Shown: positions 27,670-37,529, counted from the stretch's first letter. The stretch: DNA of 64,000 bases from Pseudohalioglobus sediminis (GCF_008370495.1 NZ_VTUX01000008.1:62001-126000), one strand, 5' to 3'. The notes: generated by a model from the letters alone, not told the origin. Translations and numbers: made by a program.

Positions 27670-28401
27670 ATGACGGATTCCCGAGATACGATTTACGCTG
27701 ACCCACTGCGAGAGGCCGGCCTGTTCACCTTTGATGACAATGTGGCGCGTGTATTTCCCGACATGATCAAGCGCTCGGTTCCGGGCTACACCACCATTGT
27801 CGCCATGACTGGCCTGCTCGCGCAGCGATATGCCGCACCGGGCAGCAACCTGTACGATCTCGGCTGCTCTCTCGGCGCATCAAGCCTGGCCATGCGCCAG
27901 AACCTGGACCACCGCGACTGTCGCATCATCGGTGTCGACAATTCGAAGGCCATGCTCGAGCGCTGCCGCACCATTATCGAAACGGACACCCACGACACGC
28001 CCGTGGACCTGGTGTGCGCGGATATCGAAAATATCGCCATCGACAACGCCTCCGTGGTGGTGCTGAACTTCACCCTGCAGTTCATCCCCCTGGCCCAACG
28101 CGACGCGGTGATCAGGCACATATACAAGGGCCTGCGCCCGGGCGGGGTGATGGTACTGTCAGAAAAGGTCACCTTTGAAGATCCGCACCTCGACGAGCTG
28201 AATATCGCACTGCATCACGAGTTCAAGCGCGCCAACGGTTACAGCGAGCTGGAAATCGCCCAGAAACGCGCCGCCATAGAGAATGTGCTGCTCCCGGAGA
28301 CACTGGCCACCCACCGCGAGCGTATGGCAAACGCCGGGTTTTCCGCCTGCGATGTCTGGTTCCAGTGCTTCAATTTCGCCTCCATGGTGGCCCTGAAGTG
28401 A
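27670..28401 (+). CDS. cmoA: Carboxy-S-adenosyl-L-methionine synthase CmoA
   Basis: Makes carboxy-SAM from SAM and prephenate, the donor for wobble uridine-34 modification in tRNA. The 243-residue length is normal. Motifs include DNVARVFPDMIKRSVPGY, the SAM-binding YDLGCSLGAS, and NFTLQFIPLAQRD. It is followed by cmoB with a 4-base GTGA overlap, so the pair is translationally coupled. Confidence 0.96.
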   Translation: MTDSRDTIYADPLREAGLFTFDDNVARVFPDMIKRSVPGYTTIVAMTGLLAQRYAAPGSNLYDLGCSLGASSLAMRQNLDHRDCRIIGVDNSKAMLERCRTIIETDTHDTPVDLVCADIENIAIDNASVVVLNFTLQFIPLAQRDAVIRHIYKGLRPGGVMVLSEKVTFEDPHLDELNIALHHEFKRANGYSELEIAQKRAAIENVLLPETLATHRERMANAGFSACDVWFQCFNFASMVALK

Positions 28402-29393
28402 TCGACTACTCGCCACTTATCGACCGCTGGCAGGAGGGCGACCTGGCGCCCTGGGCCCGGGCACTGCCCGGGCGGATCGAGCAGGGCTTGTCGCAAAAGC
28501 GCTATGGAGACCTCGAGCGCTGGCTGGCCGCGCTGGACAGCCTGCCGGACATCGACGTGGCCAGCGTTCAGCTCGACAGCCCGCGCGTGGGCGCAAGCAG
28601 CAACCAACCCCTGCCCGCAGACCTATCCACCTCTCTGCGCGAGGCGCTGATGGGCCTGCACCCCTGGCGCAAGGGACCTTTTGAACTGTTCGGCGTGCAC
28701 ATCGATACGGAATGGCGTTCGGACTGGAAGTGGGAACGACTGCTGCCCGGGCTCGATCCATTGCCGGGACGCCGGGTACTCGACGTCGGCTGCGGCAGCG
28801 GCTATCACTGCTGGCGTATGCTCGGCGCAGGCGCACGCGAGGTTATCGGCATCGATCCCACGCCCCTGTTCGTGGTGCAGTTCTGGGCACTGCAGAAGTA
28901 CCTGCAGCAAGCTGCAGCCTGGGTGCTGCCCCTGGGCATCGAGCAGGTGCCGCCAAAGCTGCGTGCTTTTGACAGCGTATTTTCCATGGGTGTGCTGTAT
29001 CACCGGCGCTCGCCCATGGATCACCTGCTGGAGCTGCGTGACTGCCTGCGGCCCGGAGGCCAGCTGGTGCTGGAGACGCTCGTTATCGAAGGGGGCCCGG
29101 GGGCCGTGCTGGTGCCCGAGGGGCGCTATGCGCGCATGGGTAACGTCTGGTTCCTGCCCAGCTGCGACACCTTGCTGGGGTGGCTGCGCAAAACCGGGTT
29201 CGCCGATGCCAGGGTGGTGGATGTCGGCAATACCAGCACGGCGGAACAACGCACGACCGAATGGATGACCTTCCACTCACTGGCCAACTTCCTCGATCCC
29301 GACGACAGCAGCAAGACCATTGAGGGTTACACGGCTCCGCGTCGCGCCGTTATCACGGCGCGGGCGCCGGGCAATTGGGAGCCCGCTGATTGA
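28398..29393 (+). CDS. cmoB: tRNA U34 carboxymethyltransferase CmoB
   Basis: Transfers the carboxymethyl group from carboxy-SAM to 5-hydroxyuridine-34 of tRNA. The 331-residue protein has WRKGPF-like HPWRKGPFELFGVHIDTEW, VLDVGCGSGYHCWRM for cofactor binding, and FSMGVLYHRRSPMDHL. The GTG at 28398 overlaps the cmoA stop as GTGA, which fixes the start despite a possible upstream TTG. Confidence 0.95.
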   Translation: MIDYSPLIDRWQEGDLAPWARALPGRIEQGLSQKRYGDLERWLAALDSLPDIDVASVQLDSPRVGASSNQPLPADLSTSLREALMGLHPWRKGPFELFGVHIDTEWRSDWKWERLLPGLDPLPGRRVLDVGCGSGYHCWRMLGAGAREVIGIDPTPLFVVQFWALQKYLQQAAAWVLPLGIEQVPPKLRAFDSVFSMGVLYHRRSPMDHLLELRDCLRPGGQLVLETLVIEGGPGAVLVPEGRYARMGNVWFLPSCDTLLGWLRKTGFADARVVDVGNTSTAEQRTTEWMTFHSLANFLDPDDSSKTIEGYTAPRRAVITARAPGNWEPAD

Positions 29394-29428
29394 TTTGACC
29401 TGGGCTGGTGCAGCCGGGGAGGGCCGTG

Positions 29429-31135
29429 CTAGAAACGGTCCTTGACGGTCATCAGCAGCTGCACATCGTCCACGTCGTCGTCCTTGTTGAAGGGGAATGC
29501 CAGGTCGATGTGAATCACACTGCCCTTTTCCGCACGACTGGAATTGAGCCGGATACCAATACCGGCATTGGACAACACACCGCCATTGGAGCCGTTGTCC
29601 TCGCCCTCGAACCAGGCGCGCCCCACATCGAAGAACACCGCGTAGCCCACCCGCAGCAGTCGGAACGGATGCCAGTCAGAATAGTAGCGCTGTTCAATAT
29701 TGAACACCGCGGAGCGATCACCAACCTGGTAATTGCGCTCGTAGCCGCGCAGGCCGTTCTGGCCACCCAGGGTGAGCTGGTTATCACCAGTGAGACCATC
29801 GGTATAATCCAGGCGAATCCCGGAAAACAGCGCCCACTTCGCCGCCTGGCGCCAGTGGTAGCGGCTGTTTATCGTCAACCACATGTTTTCGAACTCGGCA
29901 TCGTCAGTCGACCAGAAGCCGGTGATTTCACTGTCGACCAGCCACAGGTCCCGATCCGTGACGCGCAGGGTATTGCCGTAGCGCCCGGAAAAATGCACCT
30001 GGTCACGCGTCGCCCCGAGCGCCTCTGCCGAGTAGCCGAGGTTCCACAGGTAATGCTCGCCGACATAGAGATCCTCGGTGCGGCCAAGGTAGTTCAGGTT
30101 GTGAATCTCCATGTACTCGTCCTCTATCGACTGGTAGCCAATAAAGGGGAAGCTGTACTCGCGATCCTCCGGTAACTCAGGCGGTGGGATCTCGGAGTCG
30201 GAGAAGGCGAACTCGTTGTTTTCATAGTGATAGCCCAGCAGCCAGCGGCCCACCTGCTTTTCCAGCTCTCGCTCGGTGGCTACACCACCAAAAAAGCGCA
30301 CCGATTGCTGCTGGTGATCAAATTCCTCCACCTCGTCGCCACGGAACCAGATGTTCTCTTCCCGCTCCCAATCCTCCAGGCGCATGCCCGCCGACCAACG
30401 CTCATAAACGGAGAAGAACGGGCGATTGAGGCGGAAGCGATAGTCGTGGCCATCGTCATTGTCGGTGAGCGACAGGCGCGTGCGCCAGCGACTGCCGGCC
30501 ACCGCCGGATCATCGTAAATCAGCGTGGTGCCCGAGCGCTCCTCGTCGCTGTCATAGCGTACGGCCACCTGCTTGCCCGTGCCGAGGAAGTTGGTGTCGC
30601 GAAAGCCCAGCGAGTATTCATTGGTGCCCCCGCTGCGCTTGAAATTGACGGTGGGCGTAAATGTCCAGATGTCCCGGGTGATGACCTCCAGGTCAACATA
30701 TTCGCCACAGCGCCGCCAGGGGCGCACGCGCGCATCGTAGAGAAACTTGAGGTCGCGCAGCACGCGTTCTGATTCGCGCACCATGGTAGCGAGATAATAA
30801 TCCCCCTCTTTTACCAGTAGCTGTTCGCGGATCACCCATTCCCGGGTCAGGCTGTGGAAGTCGTTGGCCCAGCGGTAGATCCCCGCGTTCTCACGCGGGT
30901 CCTCGCGGTCGAACACACGATAACGGGTAATGGTTATGGAGGATATGATCAGCCCATCGGGCAGGGACTCGGCAAAGCTGCGGTGCTCGGGAGAGGATTC
31001 GAAACGAAAGCTGTCGGATGGTTGCTGGGGCGGTACTTCCTGGCACTCCTGCGCCGCTGCCGGAATCGCCAGCATACACGCCAGCACCAGACACACTCCG
31101 GACCACCACAACTGTTGACGCCTTGCACTCCCCAT
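29429..31135 (-). CDS. Omp85-superfamily outer-membrane barrel protein (BamA/TamA-like, short)
   Basis: A 568-residue exported protein: signal peptide, one or two POTRA-like segments (about 50-150), then a 16-strand-type barrel with many alternating aromatic strands. The motif GLRGYERNYQ matches the conserved loop-6 VRGF/Y motif of Omp85 proteins, and the C-terminus ends in Phe (MTVKDRF). It is much shorter than BamA. It may insert or secrete a partner, but no partner gene is adjacent. ATG at 31135 is preferred for its signal peptide; an ATG at 31177 is the alternative. Confidence 0.75.
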   Translation of the reverse strand: MGSARRQQLWWSGVCLVLACMLAIPAAAQECQEVPPQQPSDSFRFESSPEHRSFAESLPDGLIISSITITRYRVFDREDPRENAGIYRWANDFHSLTREWVIREQLLVKEGDYYLATMVRESERVLRDLKFLYDARVRPWRRCGEYVDLEVITRDIWTFTPTVNFKRSGGTNEYSLGFRDTNFLGTGKQVAVRYDSDEERSGTTLIYDDPAVAGSRWRTRLSLTDNDDGHDYRFRLNRPFFSVYERWSAGMRLEDWEREENIWFRGDEVEEFDHQQQSVRFFGGVATERELEKQVGRWLLGYHYENNEFAFSDSEIPPPELPEDREYSFPFIGYQSIEDEYMEIHNLNYLGRTEDLYVGEHYLWNLGYSAEALGATRDQVHFSGRYGNTLRVTDRDLWLVDSEITGFWSTDDAEFENMWLTINSRYHWRQAAKWALFSGIRLDYTDGLTGDNQLTLGGQNGLRGYERNYQVGDRSAVFNIEQRYYSDWHPFRLLRVGYAVFFDVGRAWFEGEDNGSNGGVLSNAGIGIRLNSSRAEKGSVIHIDLAFPFNKDDDVDDVQLLMTVKDRF

Positions 31136-31258
31136 ACCCCGAAGATAGCCCTGTTGGGCTACGCTTACAATGCACATCCTGTACTCTGTAAACGTGGGCG
31201 GCTAGAATCGTGACTTTTCCGGCATAAGCCAGTCCGAAACGGGTCCAGCGGACCTTCG

Positions 31259-32878
31259 ATGGCGCATAACCATAAGGAGTCTTCCTTGTCTTCCCTCCCT
31301 GAGCAGCAGCTGGCATTGCTGCGGCAACCCGAACAACAGGATGTGCTGCGCGCCATAGGCCGCGGTATCGAGAAGGAGAGCCTGCGGGTAAACCCGGACG
31401 GATTTCTTGCACAAACCCCGCACCCCGCCAGCCTGGGCTCGGCGCTGACCCACGGCAGCATCACCACCGACTACTCTGAGGCCTTGCTGGAATTTATCAC
31501 CCCGGTGAGCACCAGCATCGATGACAGCCTGGAACAACTTGCGGATATTCACAGTTACGTTTACAGCCAGATCGGCGATGAAATCCTGTGGAGCACCTCG
31601 ATGCCCTGTCAACTCGGGGACGACAAGGATATCCCGGTGGCGCAGTACGGCAGTTCCAATGTCGCGCGCATGAAAACCGTCTACCGCTATGGCCTGGGGC
31701 ACCGCTACGGGCGGGTCATGCAGACCATCGCCGGCATCCACTACAATTTCTCCATGCCCGTCAGCTACTGGGAAGACAGCTGGCAGGCAGCTGGCCAACC
31801 CGGCACCCTGCAGGATTTCATCAGCGAGCGCTACCTGGGCCTGATTCGAAATTTCCGCCGTTATTCGTGGTTGCTGATCTACCTCTTTGGCGCGTCCCCG
31901 GCAGTTTGCGGCAGTTTCCTGCGCAACCGGGATAACCATGGCCTGCAACCCTTCGGTGACGGCCACAGCTTCCACCTGCCCTATGGCACCGCCCTGCGCA
32001 TGGGAGACCTGGGTTATAACAGTGATGCCCAGAAGGGTCTGCGCATCTGCTACAACTCCCTGCCCAATTACGTGGAAACGCTGCGCAGCGCCATTATGCA
32101 GCCACACCCCGCCTACGCCGGCTTCAGCAGCGGCGCCGGTGGTGACTACCAGCAATTGAACGACAGTCTGCTGCAAATCGAGAATGAGTTTTACAGCCCC
32201 ATAAGACCGAAGCGGGTAACCCACTCCGGGGAAACGCCACTGCATGCGTTGACGGAACGGGGCATAGAGTACATCGAGGTGCGCTGCGTGGACGTGAGCC
32301 CGTTCTCGCCACTGGGCCTGGATGCACAGGAGATCCGTTTTCTCGACACCTTCCTGCTTTACTGCCTGCTGCAGGACAGCCCACCCTGCGATGAAGAAGA
32401 GCAGGAAGGCATGGCAGCGAACCTCGCCGCCGTGGTCAACCGTGGCCGTGAACCCGGCCTGCGCCTGCGCACCTGGAGCGGCGAACGGCCGCTGCAGGAC
32501 TGGAGCCAGGACCTGCTCAACGCCATGGAAGATATCGCCGCCACCCTGGATGCAGCCCACACCGGCAGCCAGTACGGCGAATCGCTGCGCGAGCAAAGAG
32601 CGAAAGTGGCTGATCCGGAGCTGACACCCTCCGCGCGTGTCCTGCGAGAAATGCGGGAGAACAGCCAACCGTTTTTCCGCCTGGCCCTGGCCTACAGCCA
32701 GCGCTGGGCCGAGCATTTTCGCCAGCGCCAGCTATCGCCAGAGCAGATCGCGGATTTCGCGGCACAGGCAACTGAATCGCTGCAGGCGCAACAGGCGATA
32801 GAAGCCGGGGACACACTGGCCTTCGAGGACTACCTGGCAAACTACTACCAGCAGTACGCCACCCTGCCGCAGCCATGA
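31259..32878 (+). CDS. gshA: Glutamate-cysteine ligase GshA
   Basis: First step of glutathione synthesis. The 539-residue protein is of the gammaproteobacterial type 1: GIEKESLRVNPDG near residue 40, THGSITTDYSEALLEFITP, and HRYGRVMQTIAGIHYNFS. The next gene starts inside its stop codon (ATGA). gshB is not nearby. A TAGAAT at 31203-31208 may be the -10 of its promoter. Confidence 0.96.
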   Translation: MAHNHKESSLSSLPEQQLALLRQPEQQDVLRAIGRGIEKESLRVNPDGFLAQTPHPASLGSALTHGSITTDYSEALLEFITPVSTSIDDSLEQLADIHSYVYSQIGDEILWSTSMPCQLGDDKDIPVAQYGSSNVARMKTVYRYGLGHRYGRVMQTIAGIHYNFSMPVSYWEDSWQAAGQPGTLQDFISERYLGLIRNFRRYSWLLIYLFGASPAVCGSFLRNRDNHGLQPFGDGHSFHLPYGTALRMGDLGYNSDAQKGLRICYNSLPNYVETLRSAIMQPHPAYAGFSSGAGGDYQQLNDSLLQIENEFYSPIRPKRVTHSGETPLHALTERGIEYIEVRCVDVSPFSPLGLDAQEIRFLDTFLLYCLLQDSPPCDEEEQEGMAANLAAVVNRGREPGLRLRTWSGERPLQDWSQDLLNAMEDIAATLDAAHTGSQYGESLREQRAKVADPELTPSARVLREMRENSQPFFRLALAYSQRWAEHFRQRQLSPEQIADFAAQATESLQAQQAIEAGDTLAFEDYLANYYQQYATLPQP

Positions 32879-33468
32879 ACTTCCTGGCCCACTTTCACCT
32901 GGCCTGGCCCGAAGATACGCTGGTGGTCGGTGCCCTGGAGGGCGATTTCCTGAAAGGGCCGTTGCGGGGCAGGCTGCCGCGCGATATCGAGCGCGGTGTT
33001 GCCCTGCATCGCGCCATCGATGCCTACACCGACAGTCATCCACTGCTGCTGGATCTGCGCCGCGCCTTCCCGGAGCGGTTGCGCCGGTACACCAGCATCC
33101 TCGTGGACCTCAGCTTCGACCACTACCTCAGCCGCCACTGGAGCTGCTTCAGCAGCGTACCGCTGAGCGATTTTATCCCCGCGGTGCACGACCACCTGGA
33201 GAACCACCGGCATCATCTCAGCGAACGCGCGGAGCACATGCGCCAGCGGCTGGTGCACTACGACCTGCTGGGGCGGTACACTGACTGGGAAACCGTGCCA
33301 CAGAGTGCAGCCAGGGTGGGCGAACGCTTTACCCGCGGCAACCCCTTTGCAGCCATCGGGACCACGCTGGAAGCGGCCAGGCCGATGATGGAAGAGGCCT
33401 TCCTGGCATTCTATCCACAGTTGCTTGAATTCAGCGCAGAAAAGAAACACGGCCTCAGGGCCGGGTGA
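32875..33468 (+). CDS. Acyl carrier protein phosphodiesterase family protein (AcpH/DUF479)
   Basis: A 197-residue protein matching AcpH, which removes the phosphopantetheine arm from acyl carrier protein. The N-terminus MNFLAHFHLAWP and the HD-like segments LHRAIDAYTDSHP and LSFDHYLSRHW are characteristic. It overlaps the gshA stop by four bases. Biological activity is documented for E. coli AcpH; here it is inferred. Confidence 0.85.
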   Translation: MNFLAHFHLAWPEDTLVVGALEGDFLKGPLRGRLPRDIERGVALHRAIDAYTDSHPLLLDLRRAFPERLRRYTSILVDLSFDHYLSRHWSCFSSVPLSDFIPAVHDHLENHRHHLSERAEHMRQRLVHYDLLGRYTDWETVPQSAARVGERFTRGNPFAAIGTTLEAARPMMEEAFLAFYPQLLEFSAEKKHGLRAG

Positions 33469-33639
33469 GAGCGCGCCTGCTGGTGGGCTGGCCCCCACGC
33501 ATGATTTGCCCAGCCTACGACTCCGCCCCGGGGCGCCGGCTGAACTTATTCACGGGTGCGCCATCGAACATAGCGCGCTGTGTTGCATCGCCATGGAAAA
33601 GCCCCTAACTTAGCCGCTCGATACAGAGGAATATCATTC

Positions 33640-34149
33640 ATGTTGCAGTCTCTCTCCCCGCGCTGGGTGTTTGCAGGCCTGGTCCTGCTGGCCGTGGTGT
33701 CGATGGCTTTTGCCATGCTCTACCTCGAGCGCTTCCTGAACCTGGCAGCCTGCCCACTGTGCATGACGCAGCGGGTGTTCGTAGTGGCCTGGGGTGTGAT
33801 CGCGCTGCTCGCAGTGGTGCACAACCCGCGTGGCTGGGGCAACCGTGTCTACGGGGCGCTGTGCCTGCTCAGCGCAGCGCTTGGCGCTGCCGTAGCGGGG
33901 CGTCATGTCTGGCTGCAGCACCTGCCTCCTGAGGATGTGCCCGCTTGCGGACCCAGCCTGGAGTACATGCTCGACACCCTGCCGTTTACCGAGACCCTGT
34001 CGCTGGTGCTGATGGGGGATGGCAATTGCGCCGAAACCATGTGGACATTTATGGGCCTGAGCATCCCCGAGCAAACGCTGATCCTGTTTCTGGTGACGTG
34101 CCTGATCTGTGTATGGCAGACTCTGCGCACCTACCCGAAGGAAAGCTGA
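33640..34149 (+). CDS. dsbB: Disulfide bond formation protein DsbB
   Basis: Four-helix inner-membrane protein that reoxidises DsbA and passes electrons to quinone. The 169-residue protein has the first Cys pair C38-P-L-C41 and the second pair C103 and C130 in the long periplasmic loop, all at expected places. CAGAGGA lies 9 bp before the ATG at 33640. The rsd-like gene starts 1 bp after its stop. dsbA is not nearby. Confidence 0.94.
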   Translation: MLQSLSPRWVFAGLVLLAVVSMAFAMLYLERFLNLAACPLCMTQRVFVVAWGVIALLAVVHNPRGWGNRVYGALCLLSAALGAAVAGRHVWLQHLPPEDVPACGPSLEYMLDTLPFTETLSLVLMGDGNCAETMWTFMGLSIPEQTLILFLVTCLICVWQTLRTYPKES

Positions 34150-34150
34150 T

Positions 34151-34615
34151 ATGCCACACAGGAACCCGGAACAGCAGTTTGATGCCGTTGAGCGCCTGCT
34201 CACCGGCTGGCTGAAGGAGCGTCGGCAACTACTCGGCCTGTTTACCGAAATCGTGGTGGCCACCGAGGGTGGCGTGGGCAATGCTGCGGCCTATCGCGAA
34301 CGCCAGCGCGCCCTGTGCCAGGTGCTGGTGGACTACATCTCGGCGGGGCACTTCGAGGTTTATCACGAGTTGTTGGAGGAAGCGGAGAGCTTCGATGACG
34401 GTAGCAGCGCACTGGCCGCAAAAGTCATGCCCGCCATCGGCGACACCACCGAGGTGATCCTCGCCTACGAAGAGAAATATACCGACGAGGCCGTCGATAA
34501 CAGCAAGCTGAAACGCGATCTTTCCGCGCTTGGGGAGGTGCTGGAATCACGCTTCCAGCTCGAGGACCAGCTTATTGCCGGCCTGCACAACAGTCACCGG
34601 CGCCAGCTGGGCTGA
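34151..34615 (+). CDS. rsd: Rsd/AlgQ-family regulator of RNA polymerase sigma70
   Basis: A 154-residue helical protein of the Rsd/AlgQ family, which binds sigma70 and favours alternative sigma factors. The segments RLLTGWLKERRQLLGLF and FEVYHELLEE, together with the C-terminal helical stretch, match the family. In Pseudomonas, algQ also lies beside a dsbB homologue, so the order supports the call. The start at 34151 is 1 bp after dsbB; translational coupling is likely. Confidence 0.86.
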   Translation: MPHRNPEQQFDAVERLLTGWLKERRQLLGLFTEIVVATEGGVGNAAAYRERQRALCQVLVDYISAGHFEVYHELLEEAESFDDGSSALAAKVMPAIGDTTEVILAYEEKYTDEAVDNSKLKRDLSALGEVLESRFQLEDQLIAGLHNSHRRQLG

Positions 34616-34633
34616 CGCCGGATCCGTACCGTT

Positions 34634-35407
34634 TTACTCGGCTGCGCCTTCGCCTTCGGCTGCTTCAGCCTGGCTGGGGATGGAGATCAGTTCCACGTCG
34701 AAAACCAGCGCCGCATTGGGGCCGATCATCTGGCCGGCGCCACCGGCACCGTAGCCAAGCTCCGGGGGAATTGACAGCTTCCACTTGGAACCTACGGGCA
34801 TCAGTTGCAGTGCCTCGGTCCAACCCGGGATCACCTGGCCGACACCGAAGGTCACAGTCTGGCCGCGGCTGTAGGACGAATCGAACTCGGTGCCGTCAAC
34901 CAGCGTGCCACGATAGTGCACTTCCACTGTGTCTTCAGCGCTCGGTTTGGGGCCATCACCGGCCTCGATCACCTCGTACTGGAGGCCGCTTTCCGTGACC
35001 ACAACGCCTTCACGGGCCTTGTTCTCTTCCAGGTAAGCTGCTGCTGCGGCGGCATTGGCTTCAGCCAGGGCTGCCTGCGTTTCCTGCTGCTCAGCCATCA
35101 TTTTTTCCTGGTAAGACTGCATTTCAGCGGCAATCTCATCCTGGGTCATGCGACCTTCCTTGCCCTCAGCGCCATCACGGTAGCCGGCCACAAAGGCATC
35201 GATATCCATGGGCATGCCGTCCTGGGCCATGCGCTGGCCGAGGCCGAATGCGATACCGTAGCTGAGTCGCGCGTCGGACGATTCCAGGCTGACTTCAGCA
35301 GTAGCAGCGGCGGGTGCCGGCGCACTGTCGGTGCCGGCCGTCTGTTGGTTACATGCTTGCAGGCTGACCATTCCAACCAGCGCAAGCGGCAATGCGTACT
35401 TCTTCAT
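34634..35407 (-). CDS. FKBP-type peptidyl-prolyl isomerase lipoprotein (FkpA/Mip-like)
   Basis: A 257-residue lipoprotein: signal peptide with lipobox LQAC, a Pro/Ala-rich stretch, an N-terminal dimerisation region with RLSYGIAFGLGQRM, a long helix, and a C-terminal FKBP domain. The FKBP domain contains VEVHYRGTLVDGTEFDSSY, FGVGQVIPGWTEAL and IPPELGYGAGGAG. It catalyses proline isomerisation in folding periplasmic or outer-membrane proteins. The extreme C-terminus is rich in Ala and Glu. Single gene, divergent from yheS. Confidence 0.92.
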   Translation of the reverse strand: MKKYALPLALVGMVSLQACNQQTAGTDSAPAPAAATAEVSLESSDARLSYGIAFGLGQRMAQDGMPMDIDAFVAGYRDGAEGKEGRMTQDEIAAEMQSYQEKMMAEQQETQAALAEANAAAAAAYLEENKAREGVVVTESGLQYEVIEAGDGPKPSAEDTVEVHYRGTLVDGTEFDSSYSRGQTVTFGVGQVIPGWTEALQLMPVGSKWKLSIPPELGYGAGGAGQMIGPNAALVFDVELISIPSQAEAAEGEGAAE

Positions 35408-35619
35408 AAAGTTATTCCATCATTGAAAACTGTGGTGAGCATAGGGTTAAACCTGCCGCCCCCGCCAACCGATGACAACAGTCCCTGACATACCTGCCCG
35501 GGCAAAAGCTGAGTGGGTAGCGTGGGAAAGCAGAGCGCGCAAGCGGACGGCCAGTGTACTACCCGCCCCCGCCGGTTGCCACCCCCATGCCGAGTGGCGC
35601 TGGTTATGACAGCGCGCGC

Positions 35620-35637
35620 GGCGTAAAATTCGCCGCC
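35620..35637 (+). promoter_or_regulatory. Candidate -10 region/shared motif upstream of yheS
   Basis: The 18-mer GGCGTAAAATTCGCCGCC holds TAAAAT at 35624-35629. If this is the -10 box, transcription would start only a few bases before the ATG at 35640, giving a nearly leaderless mRNA. It matches the site before uup at 16 of 18 positions. Confidence 0.35.
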
Positions 35638-35639
35638 TG

Positions 35640-37529
35640 ATGATTATCTTGCGCGATATTGAACTGCGTCGTGGCAGCAAAATGCTGTTACGAGGGGCAG
35701 AAGTAACCATACAGCCGGGGCAGAACCTGGCCTTGATCGGTGCCAACGGCAGCGGCAAGTCCAGCCTGTTCGCCATGTTGCTGGGGCAACTGGAGCCGGA
35801 CAGCGGCGATATAAAAGGCACCAATAACCTGCGCCTGTCACATATGGCACAGGAAGTGCACGCCACGGGCCTCCCCGCCGGTGAATATGTATGGCGCGGG
35901 GACGCCGGGCTGGCGCAGCTCATGGATCGGCTCAGTGAGCTGGAGTCCGCCGGTGACTACGCGGCAGCGGCACCGCTGCACTCGGAACTGGAAGCTATCG
36001 ACGGCTACAGCGCACCACGGCGCGCAGAACTGCTGCTGCAGGGGCTTGGTTTTGCCGAGGATGCTGCGCAACGCCCAGTCAGCGATTTCTCCGGTGGCTG
36101 GCGTATTCGCCTGAACCTGGCCCGGGCGCTGATGACGCCCTCCGACATGCTGCTGCTCGATGAGCCCACCAATCACCTGGACCTGGACGCCACACTCTGG
36201 CTGCAGCAGTGGCTGCAGCAGTACACCGGGACACTGCTGATGATCTCCCATGACAGGGACTTCATCGACGCCACCTGTGAGCGCATCCTGCACATCGAGC
36301 AACAACAGCTGGCCAGCTACAAGGGCAATTACTCGCAGTTTGAAGCCCAGCGCGCCGAGCGGCTGGCCAACCAGCAGGCCAACTATGAGAAGCAACAACG
36401 GCGTATTGCCGAGATAGATGACTTCGTTCGCCGCTTCCGCTACAAGGCAACCAAGGCCAAGCAGGCACAGAGCCGGCTCAAGGAACTGGAGCGCATGCAG
36501 GCGATAGCACCGGCCCATATCGACTCGCCGTTTGACTTCAGTTTCCCCCCTGCAGACAAAACCAGCGACCCTTTGCTGCGCCTTGACGAGGCCACATTGG
36601 GCTATGGCGACACGCCGGTACTGCGGGGTATCGACCTGCAGCTGCGCCCCGGCAGCCGCTATGGTCTGCTCGGCCGCAACGGCGCGGGCAAGTCCACGCT
36701 GCTGAAATCCCTGGTTGGGCAACTGCCGCTGCTGGCAGGACAGCTCAGCCCGGGCGAGCACTGCCATATCGGTTACTTCGACCAACAGCAACTCGAAGCA
36801 CTGGACCTGGAGGCCAGCCCGGCACAGCATATCCAGCGCCTGAGCCCGGACGCGCGGGAGCAGGACATCCTCAATTTCCTCGGTGGTTTCAACTTCCGCG
36901 GCGACGCTGCCAGCAGCCCGGTGGCGCCATTTTCCGGCGGTGAAAAGGCCCGTCTCGCCCTGGCCATGGTGGTCTGGCAGCGCCCTAACCTGCTGGTGCT
37001 GGATGAGCCTACCAACCACCTGGACCTGGAGATGCGCCACGCCATGGAGATCGCACTGCAAGCCTACGAAGGGGCACTGATCCTGGTCAGCCACGATCGG
37101 CACATGCTGCGCAATACGGTTGAGGAACTGCTGCTGGTGGACAACGGCAGGGTAACCGCCTATCGCCAGGACCTGGCCGACTACGAGCAGTGGATTCTCG
37201 GGCGCTTTCGCGAGGACAAGCCGGCGCAGCAGAGCGGCGGCGAGACAGAGAGCTCACGCCGGGAGAAACGGCAACAGGCGGCAGCGGCGCGCGCCAGGCT
37301 GCGGCCACTGAAAAAACAGCTGGATAAGAACGAGGCCGAGATGGCCCGGGTGGAAGAGCAGCTCGCTACCATCCAGGAGCAACTCGGCGACAACGGACTG
37401 TATCAACCGGAGCGGCAGGCGGAACTCGCGCAATTGCTACAGGAAGAGGGAGCGCTGAAGACGCGCGCCAGTTCACTGGAAGAGGACTGGCTGGAACTGC
37501 AGGAGCAACTGGAAAGCGTCGACAGCTAA
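35640..37529 (+). CDS. yheS: ABC-F ATPase YheS
   Basis: A 629-residue ribosome-associated ABC-F protein. The first cassette has GANGSGKSS, FSGGWRIRLNLARAL and DEPTNHLDLD. Between the cassettes is a linker with a basic region FVRRFRYKATKAKQAQSR, as in YheS. The second cassette has GRNGAGKST, FSGGEKARLALAMVV and DEPTNHLDLE. A C-terminal coiled coil follows. There is no ribosome-binding site before the ATG. Its last bases overlap the end of the convergent sulfotransferase gene. Confidence 0.93.
   Translation: MIILRDIELRRGSKMLLRGAEVTIQPGQNLALIGANGSGKSSLFAMLLGQLEPDSGDIKGTNNLRLSHMAQEVHATGLPAGEYVWRGDAGLAQLMDRLSELESAGDYAAAAPLHSELEAIDGYSAPRRAELLLQGLGFAEDAAQRPVSDFSGGWRIRLNLARALMTPSDMLLLDEPTNHLDLDATLWLQQWLQQYTGTLLMISHDRDFIDATCERILHIEQQQLASYKGNYSQFEAQRAERLANQQANYEKQQRRIAEIDDFVRRFRYKATKAKQAQSRLKELERMQAIAPAHIDSPFDFSFPPADKTSDPLLRLDEATLGYGDTPVLRGIDLQLRPGSRYGLLGRNGAGKSTLLKSLVGQLPLLAGQLSPGEHCHIGYFDQQQLEALDLEASPAQHIQRLSPDAREQDILNFLGGFNFRGDAASSPVAPFSGGEKARLALAMVVWQRPNLLVLDEPTNHLDLEMRHAMEIALQAYEGALILVSHDRHMLRNTVEELLLVDNGRVTAYRQDLADYEQWILGRFREDKPAQQSGGETESSRREKRQQAAAARARLRPLKKQLDKNEAEMARVEEQLATIQEQLGDNGLYQPERQAELAQLLQEEGALKTRASSLEEDWLELQEQLESVDS

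Noticed and set aside
33469-33639. Search for an RNA gene or repeat in the acpH-dsbB gap
   Set aside because: Nothing beyond a weak promoter-like TTGCAT..TAACTT pair and the dsbB ribosome-binding site was seen.
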